From NCBI GenBank assembly GCA_963740215.1, contig CAVUDJ010000011.1, positions 186,001-250,000 of the forward strand: a stretch of DNA of 64,000 bases, in the 5' to 3' direction. Below are positions 34,808 through 43,800 of this stretch, piece by piece. Both the position numbers and the translations under genes were made by a program. Every line of letters begins with the position of its first letter. Positions within the stretch are counted from its first letter, which is position 1. The notes under the pieces were generated by a model, which had not been told where the DNA came from, made no database searches, and worked only from the letters and a program-made list of their open reading frames with translations. Source of the DNA: CAVVAL01 sp963740215. Its GTDB lineage: Bacteria > Actinomycetota > Actinomycetes > Mycobacteriales > Cryptosporangiaceae.

Positions 34808-35695
34808 GTGACCTGTCACACCGAGGTCGAGATCGCCAGCCAGCCCGACTGCTGGGCACAGGCCGCCGAGCTCGCGCCGACAGTGCACGACGTTCTCCCT
34901 ACGCGTGGCGAACGCGTCGCGGTCGTGGGCTGCGGCACCTCATGGTTCGTCGCCCAGGCCTACGCCGCACTGCGCGAGGCCGCGGGGCTCGGCGAAACCG
35001 ACGCGTTCGCCGCCTCGGAGGCGCCTCTCGGCCGCCGCTACGACAGGGTGCTCGCGCTCAGCCGTTCGGGCACCACGACCGAGGTGGCAGAGCTGCTCGG
35101 CAAGCTCGAGGGGCGCGCGCCCACCACGGCCATCACCGCAGTGGCCGACACCCCGGTGGCCAAACTCGCCGACCGCCGCGTGGTGCTCGGGTTCGCCGAC
35201 GAGCTCTCCGTCGTGCAGACCCGGTTCGCCACCACGGCACTGGCACTGCTGCGCACCCACCTCGACGAGAACATCACCGCCGCGATCGACGACGCACGAC
35301 GCGCGCTCGCGCTGCCGATCGAGGAGAAGATCCTCCGCGCCGAGCAGCACACGTTCCTCGGCCAGGGCTGGGCATACGGGCTGGCGCAGGAAGCCGCGCT
35401 GAAGATGCGCGAAGCCGCTCGCGCATGGACAGAGGCGTACCCGGCGATGGAGTACCGCCACGGCCCGATCAGCATCGCCGCACCGGGGCGTGCGGTGTGG
35501 ATCTTCGGCCCTCCCCCGGTCGGCCTGGTTGCCGACATCGCCCGCACGGGCAGTGCGGTCGTCAACGACGAGCTCGATCCGCTCGCCGACCTCATCCGGG
35601 TGCAGCGGCTGGCCGTCGCCGTTGCGCATGCGCGCGGGCTGAACCCGGACCGGCCCCGGAACCTCACCCGGTCCGTCGTGCTGAGCGAGCACTGA
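34808..35695 (+). CDS. SIS-domain sugar-phosphate isomerase/deaminase (AgaS/GlmS-C-like)
   Basis: A 295-residue cytoplasmic protein with two SIS folds. SIS1: GERVAVVGCGTSWFVAQAYA and VLALSRSGTTTEVAELLGKL (phosphate-binding Ser/Thr). SIS2: EQHTFLGQGWAYGLAQEAAL, KMREAARAWTEAYPAMEYRH-GPIS, the loop with Glu and His as in GlmS and AgaS. AgaS converts galactosamine-6-phosphate to tagatose-6-phosphate; this activity fits the adjacent aldolase. GTG 34808 follows AGGAGG closely. A 6-codon frame ATG 34791 to TGA 34811 overlaps the start as GTGA and may couple translation. The alternative is a glucosamine-type isomerase. Confidence 0.85.
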   Translation: MTCHTEVEIASQPDCWAQAAELAPTVHDVLPTRGERVAVVGCGTSWFVAQAYAALREAAGLGETDAFAASEAPLGRRYDRVLALSRSGTTTEVAELLGKLEGRAPTTAITAVADTPVAKLADRRVVLGFADELSVVQTRFATTALALLRTHLDENITAAIDDARRALALPIEEKILRAEQHTFLGQGWAYGLAQEAALKMREAARAWTEAYPAMEYRHGPISIAAPGRAVWIFGPPPVGLVADIARTGSAVVNDELDPLADLIRVQRLAVAVAHARGLNPDRPRNLTRSVVLSEH

Positions 35696-35711
35696 GCCGG
35701 CAGGAGTCCCC

Positions 35712-36575
35712 ATGCCCCTCGTGACCACGGCGGACATCGTCGCCGGCGCGCGAGCCGACCGCGCAGGCGTGGCCGCGTTCAACGTCATCACGGTCGAGCA
35801 CGCCGAGGCCATCGTCGCCGGGGCCGAGTCTGTACGGCGTCCCGTCATCCTTCAGGTCAGCGAGAACGCCGTGAGGTTTCACGGACGGCTGGAGCCTCTC
35901 GCCGCGGCGTGCGCGTCGATGGCCAGCTCCGCCGTCGTGCCCGTCTCGCTGCACCTCGACCACGTCACCGACGAGGACCTGCTGCAACGCGCGCCGGCAG
36001 CGGGGTTCAGCTCGGCGATGTACGACGCGTCCACCCGTGACTATGCCGCGAACGTGGCCGCCACCCGGAATGCCGCGGAGTGGGCGCACGCCGCAGGCCT
36101 CTGGCTCGAGGCCGAGCTCGGCGAGGTCGGCGGCAAGAACGGCGCCCATGCGCCCGGCGTGCGCACCGATCCGGACGAGGCGCGTGCGTATGTGGAGGCG
36201 ACCGGCGTGGATGCGCTGGCGGTGGCTGTCGGCAGCTCGCACGCCATGACCGACAAGAGCGCCCGTCTCGACTTCGACCTCATTAGGCGGCTGCGGCACG
36301 CGATCAGCGTCCCCCTGGTGCTCCACGGCTCGTCGGGCGTGCCGGATGAGCACCTGGGGCGGGCAGTCGCGGCCGGAATGGTGAAGGTCAACATCGGCAC
36401 CGCGCTGAACGTCGCGTTCACCGGCGCGATCCGGCGTCATCTCATCCAGGACCAGCGGGGCGTCGATCCCCGCGTGTATCTGGCGGCAGCGCGCGAACAG
36501 ATGGCGGACACCGTCCGCCGGCTGCTCGTCGCCGTCGCTAACGAGGCGGTCTCGGCTAGCAGCGGCCCCTGCTAG
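35712..36575 (+). CDS. Class II aldolase (tagatose/fructose-bisphosphate type, GatY/KbaY/FbaA-like)
   Basis: A 287-residue zinc aldolase. Zinc ligands and active-site residues are seen in SLHLDHVTDEDLLQRA (His and the catalytic Asp), EAELGEVGGKNGAH (Glu), AVGSSHAMTDKSARLDF (His) and LVLHGSSGVPDEHLGRA (His). MVKVNIGTALNVAFTGAIRR is the phosphate-binding end. The Y-D-A-S motif (AMYDASTRDY) and overall length match GatY-type proteins. It would split tagatose-1,6-bisphosphate into glyceraldehyde-3-phosphate and dihydroxyacetone phosphate. GGAG precedes ATG 35712, 17 bp after the SIS stop, so the two form one operon. No tagatose-6-phosphate kinase gene is present in the window. Confidence 0.9.
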   Translation: MPLVTTADIVAGARADRAGVAAFNVITVEHAEAIVAGAESVRRPVILQVSENAVRFHGRLEPLAAACASMASSAVVPVSLHLDHVTDEDLLQRAPAAGFSSAMYDASTRDYAANVAATRNAAEWAHAAGLWLEAELGEVGGKNGAHAPGVRTDPDEARAYVEATGVDALAVAVGSSHAMTDKSARLDFDLIRRLRHAISVPLVLHGSSGVPDEHLGRAVAAGMVKVNIGTALNVAFTGAIRRHLIQDQRGVDPRVYLAAAREQMADTVRRLLVAVANEAVSASSGPC

Positions 36576-36585
36576 CCGAGACCGC
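36546..36585 (+). terminator. 17-bp perfect hairpin spanning the aldolase stop codon
   Basis: The arm GCGGTCTCGGCTAGCAG (36546-36562), loop CGGCCC and the arm CTGCTAGCCGAGACCGC (36569-36585) form a perfect 17-bp stem. The stop TAG (36573-36575) lies in the right arm, so the last codons of the gene encode the stem. It would end or attenuate transcription before the fucosidase gene at 36632. Confidence 0.75.
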
Positions 36586-36631
36586 TAGCTACCTGGCAAT
36601 GCCGCCATGACCACGACAGTGAGGGAGCCTC

Positions 36632-38089
36632 ATGATGCCAGGGCACTTATCGCGCGGGCTGAGCCGTCGCACATTCCTGACCGGCACCGCGCTCGGTGTC
36701 GGCGCGGTGCTGGCTCCCCCGTCCGTCGCGCGGGCGCTGGCCGCACCCGCGCCTGGCATCCCGGACTACGAGCCGACCCGGGCCTCGCTGGACACCCACC
36801 CCGTTCCGCGCTGGTACAAGGACGCCAAGTTCGGGATCTTCATCCACTGGGGGGCGTACTCGGTGCCCGCCGGCACAAGTCGCCAGCAGGCATCCGAGTG
36901 GTACCTCTTCTACCAGCAGTGGCGCGACACGCAGCCGTGGCAGTACCACCGCGACACCTACGGCGAAGACTTCACCTACGACCAGTTCATTCCACAGTGG
37001 AAAGCCGAGCGGTACGACCCGGACTCCTGGATCCGGCTGTTCGAAGACGCCGGCGCCGAGTACTTCGTGCTGACCAGCAAGCACCACGACGGCTTCGCCC
37101 TCTTCCCCAGCAGCGTCACCGACCGCAACTCCGTGGTGATGGGGCCGAAGCGGGACCTGGTCGGTGAGCTGGTGGCCGCCGCCCGCCGTCGCGGGACCGT
37201 CCGCCCCGGGCTGTACTACTCGCTCGGCGAATGGTTCAACCCGTCGATGGGCCGGCCCATGCGCAACTTCTACACCGGCCAGGAGATCCCGCTGGCCGGG
37301 TACAAGCCCGTCAACGACTACGTGCGCGACTACGAGCACAAGCAGCTGTACGAGATCATCAAGCGGTACGACCCCGACCTGCTCTGGGCCGACGGGCAGT
37401 GGGCGGGCCTACGGCCGCCCACCGGCCCCTGGCTCAGCGAAGAGCCGATTTCGTACTACTACAACCAGGCCAAGAACCGGCGACGCCCCAAGGGCGTCGT
37501 GATCAACGACCGGTTCGACACCCACGCAGACTTCGCCACCTACGAGCAGCAGACCGCGCCGGGCCAGCTCCCCAACAAGTGGGAGCACTGCGTCACCATC
37601 GGCTACTCCTGGGGCTACAACAAGCACGAGCTGCCCGAGGACTTCAAGACCTCTGAGTTCCTCATCCGCCGGCTCGCCGACGTCGTCAGCAAGAACGGCA
37701 ACCTGCTGCTCAACATCGGCCCCAAGGCCGACGGCACGATCCCGGACATCCTGCAGCAACGGCTGCGCGACATCGGCGGCTGGCTGGCCGTCAACGGCGA
37801 AGCGATCTACGGATCGACCGCCTGGATGCGCGCCGACGAGCCCGGCGCCGAACCAGGCATCAGGTACACCGTCACCCCGGGCAAGTTCAACGTGATCCTG
37901 CTCGGGTGGCCCGGATCCGAGCTCGTACTCCCCGGCGACATCCCGCTCAAGCCAGACGCCGCACTGCGCCTGCTCGGCCGACCCGGTGCACTGCCCTGGC
38001 GGCGGCGCGACGGAAGACTGCTCATCTCCCTGCCGGACACGCCCCCCGGCCAGCACGCGCACACGCTCACCTTCGACTGGAACCGCTGA
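36632..38089 (+). CDS. Secreted GH29 alpha-L-fucosidase
   Basis: A 485-residue enzyme that releases alpha-linked L-fucose from glycan ends. A twin-arginine signal, GLSRRTFLTGTALGVGAVL, sends it out folded. The GH29 barrel shows PRWYKDAKFGIFIHWGAYSV, AEYFVLTSKHHDGFALFPS, GLYYSLGEWFN and the nucleophile Asp254 in PDLLWADGQW, then VSKNGNLLLNIGPKADGTIP, typical of GH29-A enzymes. The C-terminal beta-sandwich (about 390-485) ends the protein. The acid/base Glu is not reliably placed by eye. GGGAG precedes two adjacent ATGs (36632, 36635). It follows the aldolase after a strong hairpin and is 14 bp from the next gene. Confidence 0.93.
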   Translation: MMPGHLSRGLSRRTFLTGTALGVGAVLAPPSVARALAAPAPGIPDYEPTRASLDTHPVPRWYKDAKFGIFIHWGAYSVPAGTSRQQASEWYLFYQQWRDTQPWQYHRDTYGEDFTYDQFIPQWKAERYDPDSWIRLFEDAGAEYFVLTSKHHDGFALFPSSVTDRNSVVMGPKRDLVGELVAAARRRGTVRPGLYYSLGEWFNPSMGRPMRNFYTGQEIPLAGYKPVNDYVRDYEHKQLYEIIKRYDPDLLWADGQWAGLRPPTGPWLSEEPISYYYNQAKNRRRPKGVVINDRFDTHADFATYEQQTAPGQLPNKWEHCVTIGYSWGYNKHELPEDFKTSEFLIRRLADVVSKNGNLLLNIGPKADGTIPDILQQRLRDIGGWLAVNGEAIYGSTAWMRADEPGAEPGIRYTVTPGKFNVILLGWPGSELVLPGDIPLKPDAALRLLGRPGALPWRRRDGRLLISLPDTPPGQHAHTLTFDWNR

Positions 38090-38103
38090 GAGAGGGCATC
38101 GGG

Positions 38104-39021
38104 ATGACCGCGCACGCCACGTCCGCCGCGTACCGACCCGAGCTGGACACGCTCGGACCCCGAGTCACACTCACGAGATCGCCGGAGGAGCCCGAGGCCG
38201 GCGACATCGTCACGCTCACCGCCACGCTCACCAACGACACCGCCATCCCGTTGCGGAACACGGTGCTCTACCTGCTGGCCGGCACCGAGCCGGCGAAGGC
38301 GTTCCAGCTCGGCGACGTGCGCCCGGGTGCCACCGCGAGCAAACGCCGGCAGGTCCAGCTGGCCACCGACGCGGAGGGCACGCTCACGGTCGCGGCGCAC
38401 GTGCTCTTCGACGTCACCGCCACCAGCTCCGACTTCGTCCGCGCCAGCACCAGGGTCAACCTGCCCTACCTGTCCCTGCGGAGCGCGTTCAACAACGCCG
38501 GGATCTCCGACGACGCGAAGCGTGACGCGGCCAACATCGACGGGTCCGGGTCCAGCCTCTCCGCGCAGGCGCTGGCCACCGTCGGGTGCACGCCGGGCAG
38601 CACCGTGACGCACGACGGGGTCACCTTCACCTGGCCCGACAGCGCGCCGGGTCAGCCGGACAACGTCTTCGCCGCCGGCCAGACGGTCCGGCTGTCCGGC
38701 ACCGGCACCCGGCTCGCATTCCTCGGCACCAGCACATGGGGGGAGAGCAAAGGCGAAGGCAAACTCCTCTACACCGACGGCACCTCCCAGCCGTTCGCGG
38801 TGGCCGTCAAGGACTGGTACGGCGCCAGCCCGGACGCCGCGATCCTCGTGCCGTACCGCAACACCCCCGCAGGCAGCGGTGACACGCCCGGCAGCCTGTT
38901 CTTCTGGGCCGTGCCCGTCCAGCCGGGCAAGCAGGTCAGCGCCGTGCTTCTGCCCAAGGTGAGCGACGCGGTGGTCGGCGGCGCTCCGTCCCTGCACATC
39001 TTCGCGATGACGCTCGCCTAG
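38104..39021 (+). CDS. NEW3-like plus accessory-module protein without a signal peptide
   Basis: A 305-residue protein from ATG 38104 (GAGAGGG upstream), 14 bp after the fucosidase. Residues 15-120 form an Ig-like NEW3 (NPCBM-associated) domain: GPRVTLTRSPEEPEAGDIVT, LTATLTNDTAIPLRNTVLYL. Residues 125-305 are the same beta-rich module as the N-termini of the two GDSL esterases: FNNAGISDDAKRDAANIDGS, SLSAQALATVGCTPGSTVTH, PDSAPGQPDNVFAAGQTVRL. It has no catalytic domain and no signal sequence or lipobox, although both domains are otherwise found in secreted glycosidases. It may have been split from a fucosidase C-terminus, may be exported with the Tat-secreted fucosidase, or may be miscalled. 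The function is unknown. Confidence 0.75.
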   Translation: MTAHATSAAYRPELDTLGPRVTLTRSPEEPEAGDIVTLTATLTNDTAIPLRNTVLYLLAGTEPAKAFQLGDVRPGATASKRRQVQLATDAEGTLTVAAHVLFDVTATSSDFVRASTRVNLPYLSLRSAFNNAGISDDAKRDAANIDGSGSSLSAQALATVGCTPGSTVTHDGVTFTWPDSAPGQPDNVFAAGQTVRLSGTGTRLAFLGTSTWGESKGEGKLLYTDGTSQPFAVAVKDWYGASPDAAILVPYRNTPAGSGDTPGSLFFWAVPVQPGKQVSAVLLPKVSDAVVGGAPSLHIFAMTLA

Positions 39022-39062
39022 GCGCCGGTCGAGCATGCGGAGCTGGCGAACCAGCGCCGCCC

Positions 39063-40841
39063 TCAACCCAGCGCGTCGAGGTCGACCGCGTCGGCCATCG
39101 CCTCGAAACCTGCCTCGTTGGGATGGAGGTGATCGCCGGAATCGAACGCGGGCCGTAACCGCTGAGGGTCAACGGAGTCACGAACCGCGGCGTCGAAGTC
39201 GATGTAGCCGTCGAAGAGCCCTTCCGACCGGATGAACGCGTTGACGGTCTGCCGCCACTGTTCCTTCGCGGGCGTCCAGTTGCCGCCCGTGTCCGCGTCC
39301 TTGAACGGCAGGATGGTGCCGCCGATGATCCGCAGGTTGTGGGCGCGCGCCCGGTCGACGACCTCCCTGATGCCGGCCATCACCGTGTCGGCCGGGATTC
39401 CACCAGACAGGTCGTTGATCCCCTCCAGCATGATCACCGTGCGCACACCGGTCTGGCCGAACACGTCGCGATCGAGGCGGTCCAGCGCGACGGGGTTCTC
39501 GCCGGGGCCCGGGCCGACGATCCGGTTGCCCCCGATTCCGGCGTTGAGGACGGCGAGCGCCGGATCCCGCTTCGCCACCCGCTTGGCGAGGTAGTCGGGC
39601 CACCGCCGGTTGGCGTCCACCGTGGACACTGCGCCGTCGGTGATGGAGTCACCGAGCGTCACCACGGCACCGGCGGTCGAACGGTCCGGAACAACGTCCA
39701 GGCCGGTGAGGTACGGCCAGCTCGTCGTGGTGTACGGGAAGGCCGTACCCGCGGATTCGCCAGTGTGGTCGCCGCCGCCGGACCTGCTCAGGTACACCGT
39801 CTGCAGGGCCAGCCAGTGATGCGTCACGTGCGTGGTCCGGCCCGGCAGGTAGAGGCTCACCACGAGGTTGCGGCGAGCCGGCACGGCGAGGGCGACCGGG
39901 TCGCTCAGCGCCTCACCGCCCGCCGGGATCGTGACATCGCGAAGTCCGCCGAACGTGAGATCGCGCAGCGAGCGCGGCTCGACCGCCGCGCCGCCGGCCT
40001 GCCTGCCCACGGTCGCGTGCCCGATCCGCAGCGGCTTGGTGGCGAGCGCGTTGGACAGCCGGATCCGCACCGCCTTTCCGCCCACGCTGACATGCACAGG
40101 CATCCGCACACACCACTCGGTGGCGTTGCTGTAGTCGTAGCTCTCCTGCTGCGCGGTCGCCCATGTGCCGACCCAGCGCCCGGCCGACCGCCGCAGCGCG
40201 ACGGCGAAGACGTGCAGGTTGGCGTCGACGGGAAGGGTGACCGCCCGGATCTTCTTGCCCGGCTCCAGCGGCACTTCCCGCGCGAACAGGGTGGCGGTGG
40301 TGCTCGGCAGGGGCCCGTTCCGGTACGGCAGGGTCACGACGGCGCCGCGTTTGCCGGTCCACACGTCCGGAACGCCGAGCTGGTACGGCTTCGTGGTGCC
40401 GTCGCTGTAGGTGATCTGGCCGGTCGCGGCTGCGCCGGCTTCGCTGGTACCGACAGCAAGGAATCCCAGCGCGGTGCCCGCGCCCCGCACGGAGATCCGC
40501 TGACCGGCGGCGACGACGTTGTCCGGTTCGCCAGGCGCGGCGTCCGGCCAGGTGAAGACCATGCCGTTGACGCGGACCTGCGACCCGCGGACCCAGCCGG
40601 CGGCCGCAAGTGCCTGTGCCGACAGCGTGTGGCCGTGCCCGTCGAGGTCGCCGGCGCCCGGGTTGTCGTCGGGCGTGATGCCGACGTTGTCGTACGCGTC
40701 GGCGAGCCGTTCGTAGGTGACACCGCCGTCGGGTGCGGCTGGGGCCGCGAACGCCGCCGGCGCGTCGACGGGCCCGACCAGGCCGAGAGGCGCCAGGACA
40801 CCGGCCAATGCCAGCGCCAGTACCGCGCGGGCGGCCCTCAC
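39063..40841 (-). CDS. Secreted SGNH/GDSL esterase with N-terminal accessory domain (copy 2)
   Basis: A 592-residue secreted protein. The signal peptide (AVLALALAGVLAPLGLVG to AAFAAPAAP) leads to the accessory module (NVGITPDDNPGAGDLDGHGH, TLSAQALAAAGWVRGSQVRV, APGEPDNVVAAGQRISVRGA), a beta-sandwich (GRWVGTWATAQQESYDYSNA, VRIRLSNALATKPLRIGHAT) and the SGNH domain: VVTLGDSITDG, NAGIGGNRIVG, LEGINDLSGG, DSGDHLHPNE. Domain order and motifs match copy 1 closely, so the two are paralogues. GTG 40841 overlaps the TGA of the GH89 gene (GTGA), so it is the last gene of the GH31-GH123-GH89-esterase operon. It is expected to remove O-acyl groups that block the glycosidases. Confidence 0.88.
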   Translation of the reverse strand: MRAARAVLALALAGVLAPLGLVGPVDAPAAFAAPAAPDGGVTYERLADAYDNVGITPDDNPGAGDLDGHGHTLSAQALAAAGWVRGSQVRVNGMVFTWPDAAPGEPDNVVAAGQRISVRGAGTALGFLAVGTSEAGAAATGQITYSDGTTKPYQLGVPDVWTGKRGAVVTLPYRNGPLPSTTATLFAREVPLEPGKKIRAVTLPVDANLHVFAVALRRSAGRWVGTWATAQQESYDYSNATEWCVRMPVHVSVGGKAVRIRLSNALATKPLRIGHATVGRQAGGAAVEPRSLRDLTFGGLRDVTIPAGGEALSDPVALAVPARRNLVVSLYLPGRTTHVTHHWLALQTVYLSRSGGGDHTGESAGTAFPYTTTSWPYLTGLDVVPDRSTAGAVVTLGDSITDGAVSTVDANRRWPDYLAKRVAKRDPALAVLNAGIGGNRIVGPGPGENPVALDRLDRDVFGQTGVRTVIMLEGINDLSGGIPADTVMAGIREVVDRARAHNLRIIGGTILPFKDADTGGNWTPAKEQWRQTVNAFIRSEGLFDGYIDFDAAVRDSVDPQRLRPAFDSGDHLHPNEAGFEAMADAVDLDALG

Positions 40842-43800
40842 GAGACGGCGAAGCCGTCGAACATCGCGGTGTTCACCGCGCCGGGATTGTTGAGGTTGAC
40901 GGCGCTGGCGAACATGCCGGCGTCGCCGGTGCCCTGCGTCGACGGGACCTGGGCCACACCCACCTGCTTCCAGTTATGGCCGTCCTCGCTGGCGTACGCG
41001 GTGTAGCTGCTTCCGGCACGAACCAGCTTCAGCCAGACCGGGAAATAGCTGGCGCCGCCACCGGCCCAGCCGTCGAGCCTGCCGTCGCCGTTGCCGTCCC
41101 ACATGAACTCCACGCCGTAGCCCGCGGACATGCCCAGCACGGCGTAACCGCCGCGTGCCGGTGCGGTGATGTCGTTGGCCACCACGATCCCCGCCTTGGA
41201 CACCGGCCCGCTGCCGCGCTCGCTGCTGACCTTCGTGATCACCGTGCTGCTTTCGCCGGTGACGGCCTTGCGGTAGATGACGCCCTTCTCGTCGGTGCTG
41301 CCGGACACGTCGCGGCCCTGAGCCAGGACGGCGAATCGCTCCCCCGACTGGGCGAATGCCGCCTCGGTGTTCGCGTGCGTGGCATACGGCGGCTGCACCC
41401 TGTCCTTCTCCGGGTCCGGCCGCACGGACACGGTGGACGAGTCGGTGGCAGCGCCCGGTCTGCCGGTGCGGTAAACCGCGCGGGCGAGCAGGTCGTGGGC
41501 GTTCCAGTCAGCGTCCGGCGCCACGGTGACCCGCCACGCCACGCTGACTCCTTCCGACGGCGGCAGCGTCGCGAACGTCGTCGGGCCGAGCGGCTCGACC
41601 TTCCACCCGAACGGCGCCACCAGGCGCACCGTGATTCCCGTGGCCGGCTTGGCGCTCCAGTTCGCGAACCGGGTGGTCACCTGCAACTGCTGGCCGCTGG
41701 TGGCGTCCTTCGCCGGGTTGAGGAGAGTGACCACCGGCGTGCGCTGAACCGCCCGGGCGACCTTCTGGGCCACCAGGTAGGGATCGCCGACTGGCAGCGC
41801 GAGGTACTTGTCGTGCTGCCGGGTCCACGCGTCCTCCCAGGCGAACCAGTCGATCTCCGTGGGCGTTCGCCCCTGCGTCAACGCCGCCGTGAGCTCACCG
41901 AAGTACCTCGCCCAGCGGGCCCGGTAGAAGTCCTTCATCAGGCCGGACCACTCGCGGTTGCTGTAGTCGTGCAGCCCGCCCCAGTCCGAGGCCTTCCTGG
42001 TGCCCCACACGGTGAGCAGCGTGCGCGCGTCCCACTCCAGTTGGTCCTTCTCGGCCGTGTCAGCGCCCCAGCGCCGGGCCTGGTTGAGCCACGGCCCGAG
42101 CAGGAAGTCCGCCCGGGTATTCAGCACCTGCTCGGAGCGGTCGATCAGGGCCAGGTACTCGTTGCTGCGGGCGGCGAACTCCGCCAGATTCTTGGCCTCA
42201 TAGGCGGCCTTGATCTGCGGCAGCAGTGTGCGGCTGCGGTTGGACAGGACCTGCCGGGTGAGGTCGACCAGGTCGTACCGGTAGGTGTCCACTGTGTGCA
42301 GCCGTGGGCCGGCGCGCAGCAGCAGGCGCCACGCCTCGTCGAGGTGCTCAGGGTCGTAGCGGATGGCCGGCGTGCCCCAGGTCGACGCGGTTTTCGCGGT
42401 CAGGCTGGGCCGCGCCGCGAACAGCGACTCCGCGGCCCCCATGACGCCCGCCACGTTGTCCCGCCTGGACCCGTACGCGGTGTCGCGGAGCACGGCCCAC
42501 GCCGCGGTGGCGTCGGGGTCGGCGGTGCCGTACCGGGCGTGCGCATAGTTGTCGATCCAGGCGTCGATCGGCGGCGTGTCGTCCCGCCAGATCATGTCGG
42601 CGATCAGGTCGAGCACCACGGGGTTCTGCGACGTGCCCTCCATCACCACCGCGACGGCCTCCAGGCGGCCGCGCCGGGCCGGTTCGGTGTGCAGCACGTC
42701 GGGCAGGGTCTCGGCCACCTCCGCCAGATTCCCGTAGAGCCCGTTGCGACCGCCCCCGTTCTGCAGGACCCCCCAGGCCCACGGCGCGCCCCAGAATGCC
42801 TCGGTCGCGGACCAGCGCGGATCGTTGTCGGCATTCAGGTCGAGGACGAGGAGCTTGTCCTTGTCCAGGGCCTGGATGAGTTCCTTCCGCGGGTTGGTCT
42901 GCCAGGCCTGCAGCACCCACATCGACGCGGGGTCGGCGGCCCGCATCGCCTTCTCGATGCCCCGGGCGGCCGCGGCGATGTCGACGTCACCCTGCTGCCC
43001 ACCTTCGTGCAGGATGTCGGCGGCGTACGCCCCGGTGCGGCCGAAGCGCGCGACCTGGTGGCGGTAGAACGCCGTGGCCACCCGGGAGAACTGCTCGGTG
43101 CTGGGATCCAGCCAGTCCGGCCGGTCGAAGCCCACCCAGTCACCCTGGGGCACGACCTTCGCGCCGGGATTCTTCTCGGCGAACGTGCCGGGCACCATCC
43201 CGGCGAAGCCGGGCAGCACCGGCGTCATGCCGAGCGACCGCATGCGGTCGAGGATCTTGCGGCCAAGGGCGGCCCGCCGCTCGATCAGGTCCGTGGAGAT
43301 CGGCCCACCGAACGAGGACATGTTCGCCATCCACTGCCACGGCTGGTGGCCGGGCAGCACGATCCACTTCCGGATCTCGCCATCGGAGTAGCCGAACTCG
43401 CGAAACGTGTCGTACCAGAGGGCCTCCTGGCCCACCGTGACGAGGACGAGGTTCATGCCCTTCGCGGCGAGTAGGTCGATCTCGCGCTGCCAGCGCGGCC
43501 AGTCCCAGTACGCCGACGTGTAGCCGAACTGGGTGAAGTTGTACATGTACCGGTGCTTGTAGGGGCTCTGCCGGCGAATTGGCGCTGGAGGCGCAGGCAG
43601 CGTGGCACCCAGACGCAGCTGGTCGCCGTTCCAGGAGAGCTGTCCGTGCGCGACATACCGCAGGTAGTGGTCGAACGCCGAGGTGATCGCCGTGGGACTC
43701 GTGCCAGCGAAGACGAGGTGGCCCGCGGTGCCGGAGATCTCGAAGACCTCGTTGCCGGACGCCGGTAGCGCGCGCACGGAGATCTGGCTGGCGTAGTGCG

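Noticed and set aside
40733..43474. 913-codon plus-strand frame opposite GH89
   Set aside because: GH89 catalytic motifs and signal peptide on the minus strand explain the sequence; the plus frame lacks any family motif.
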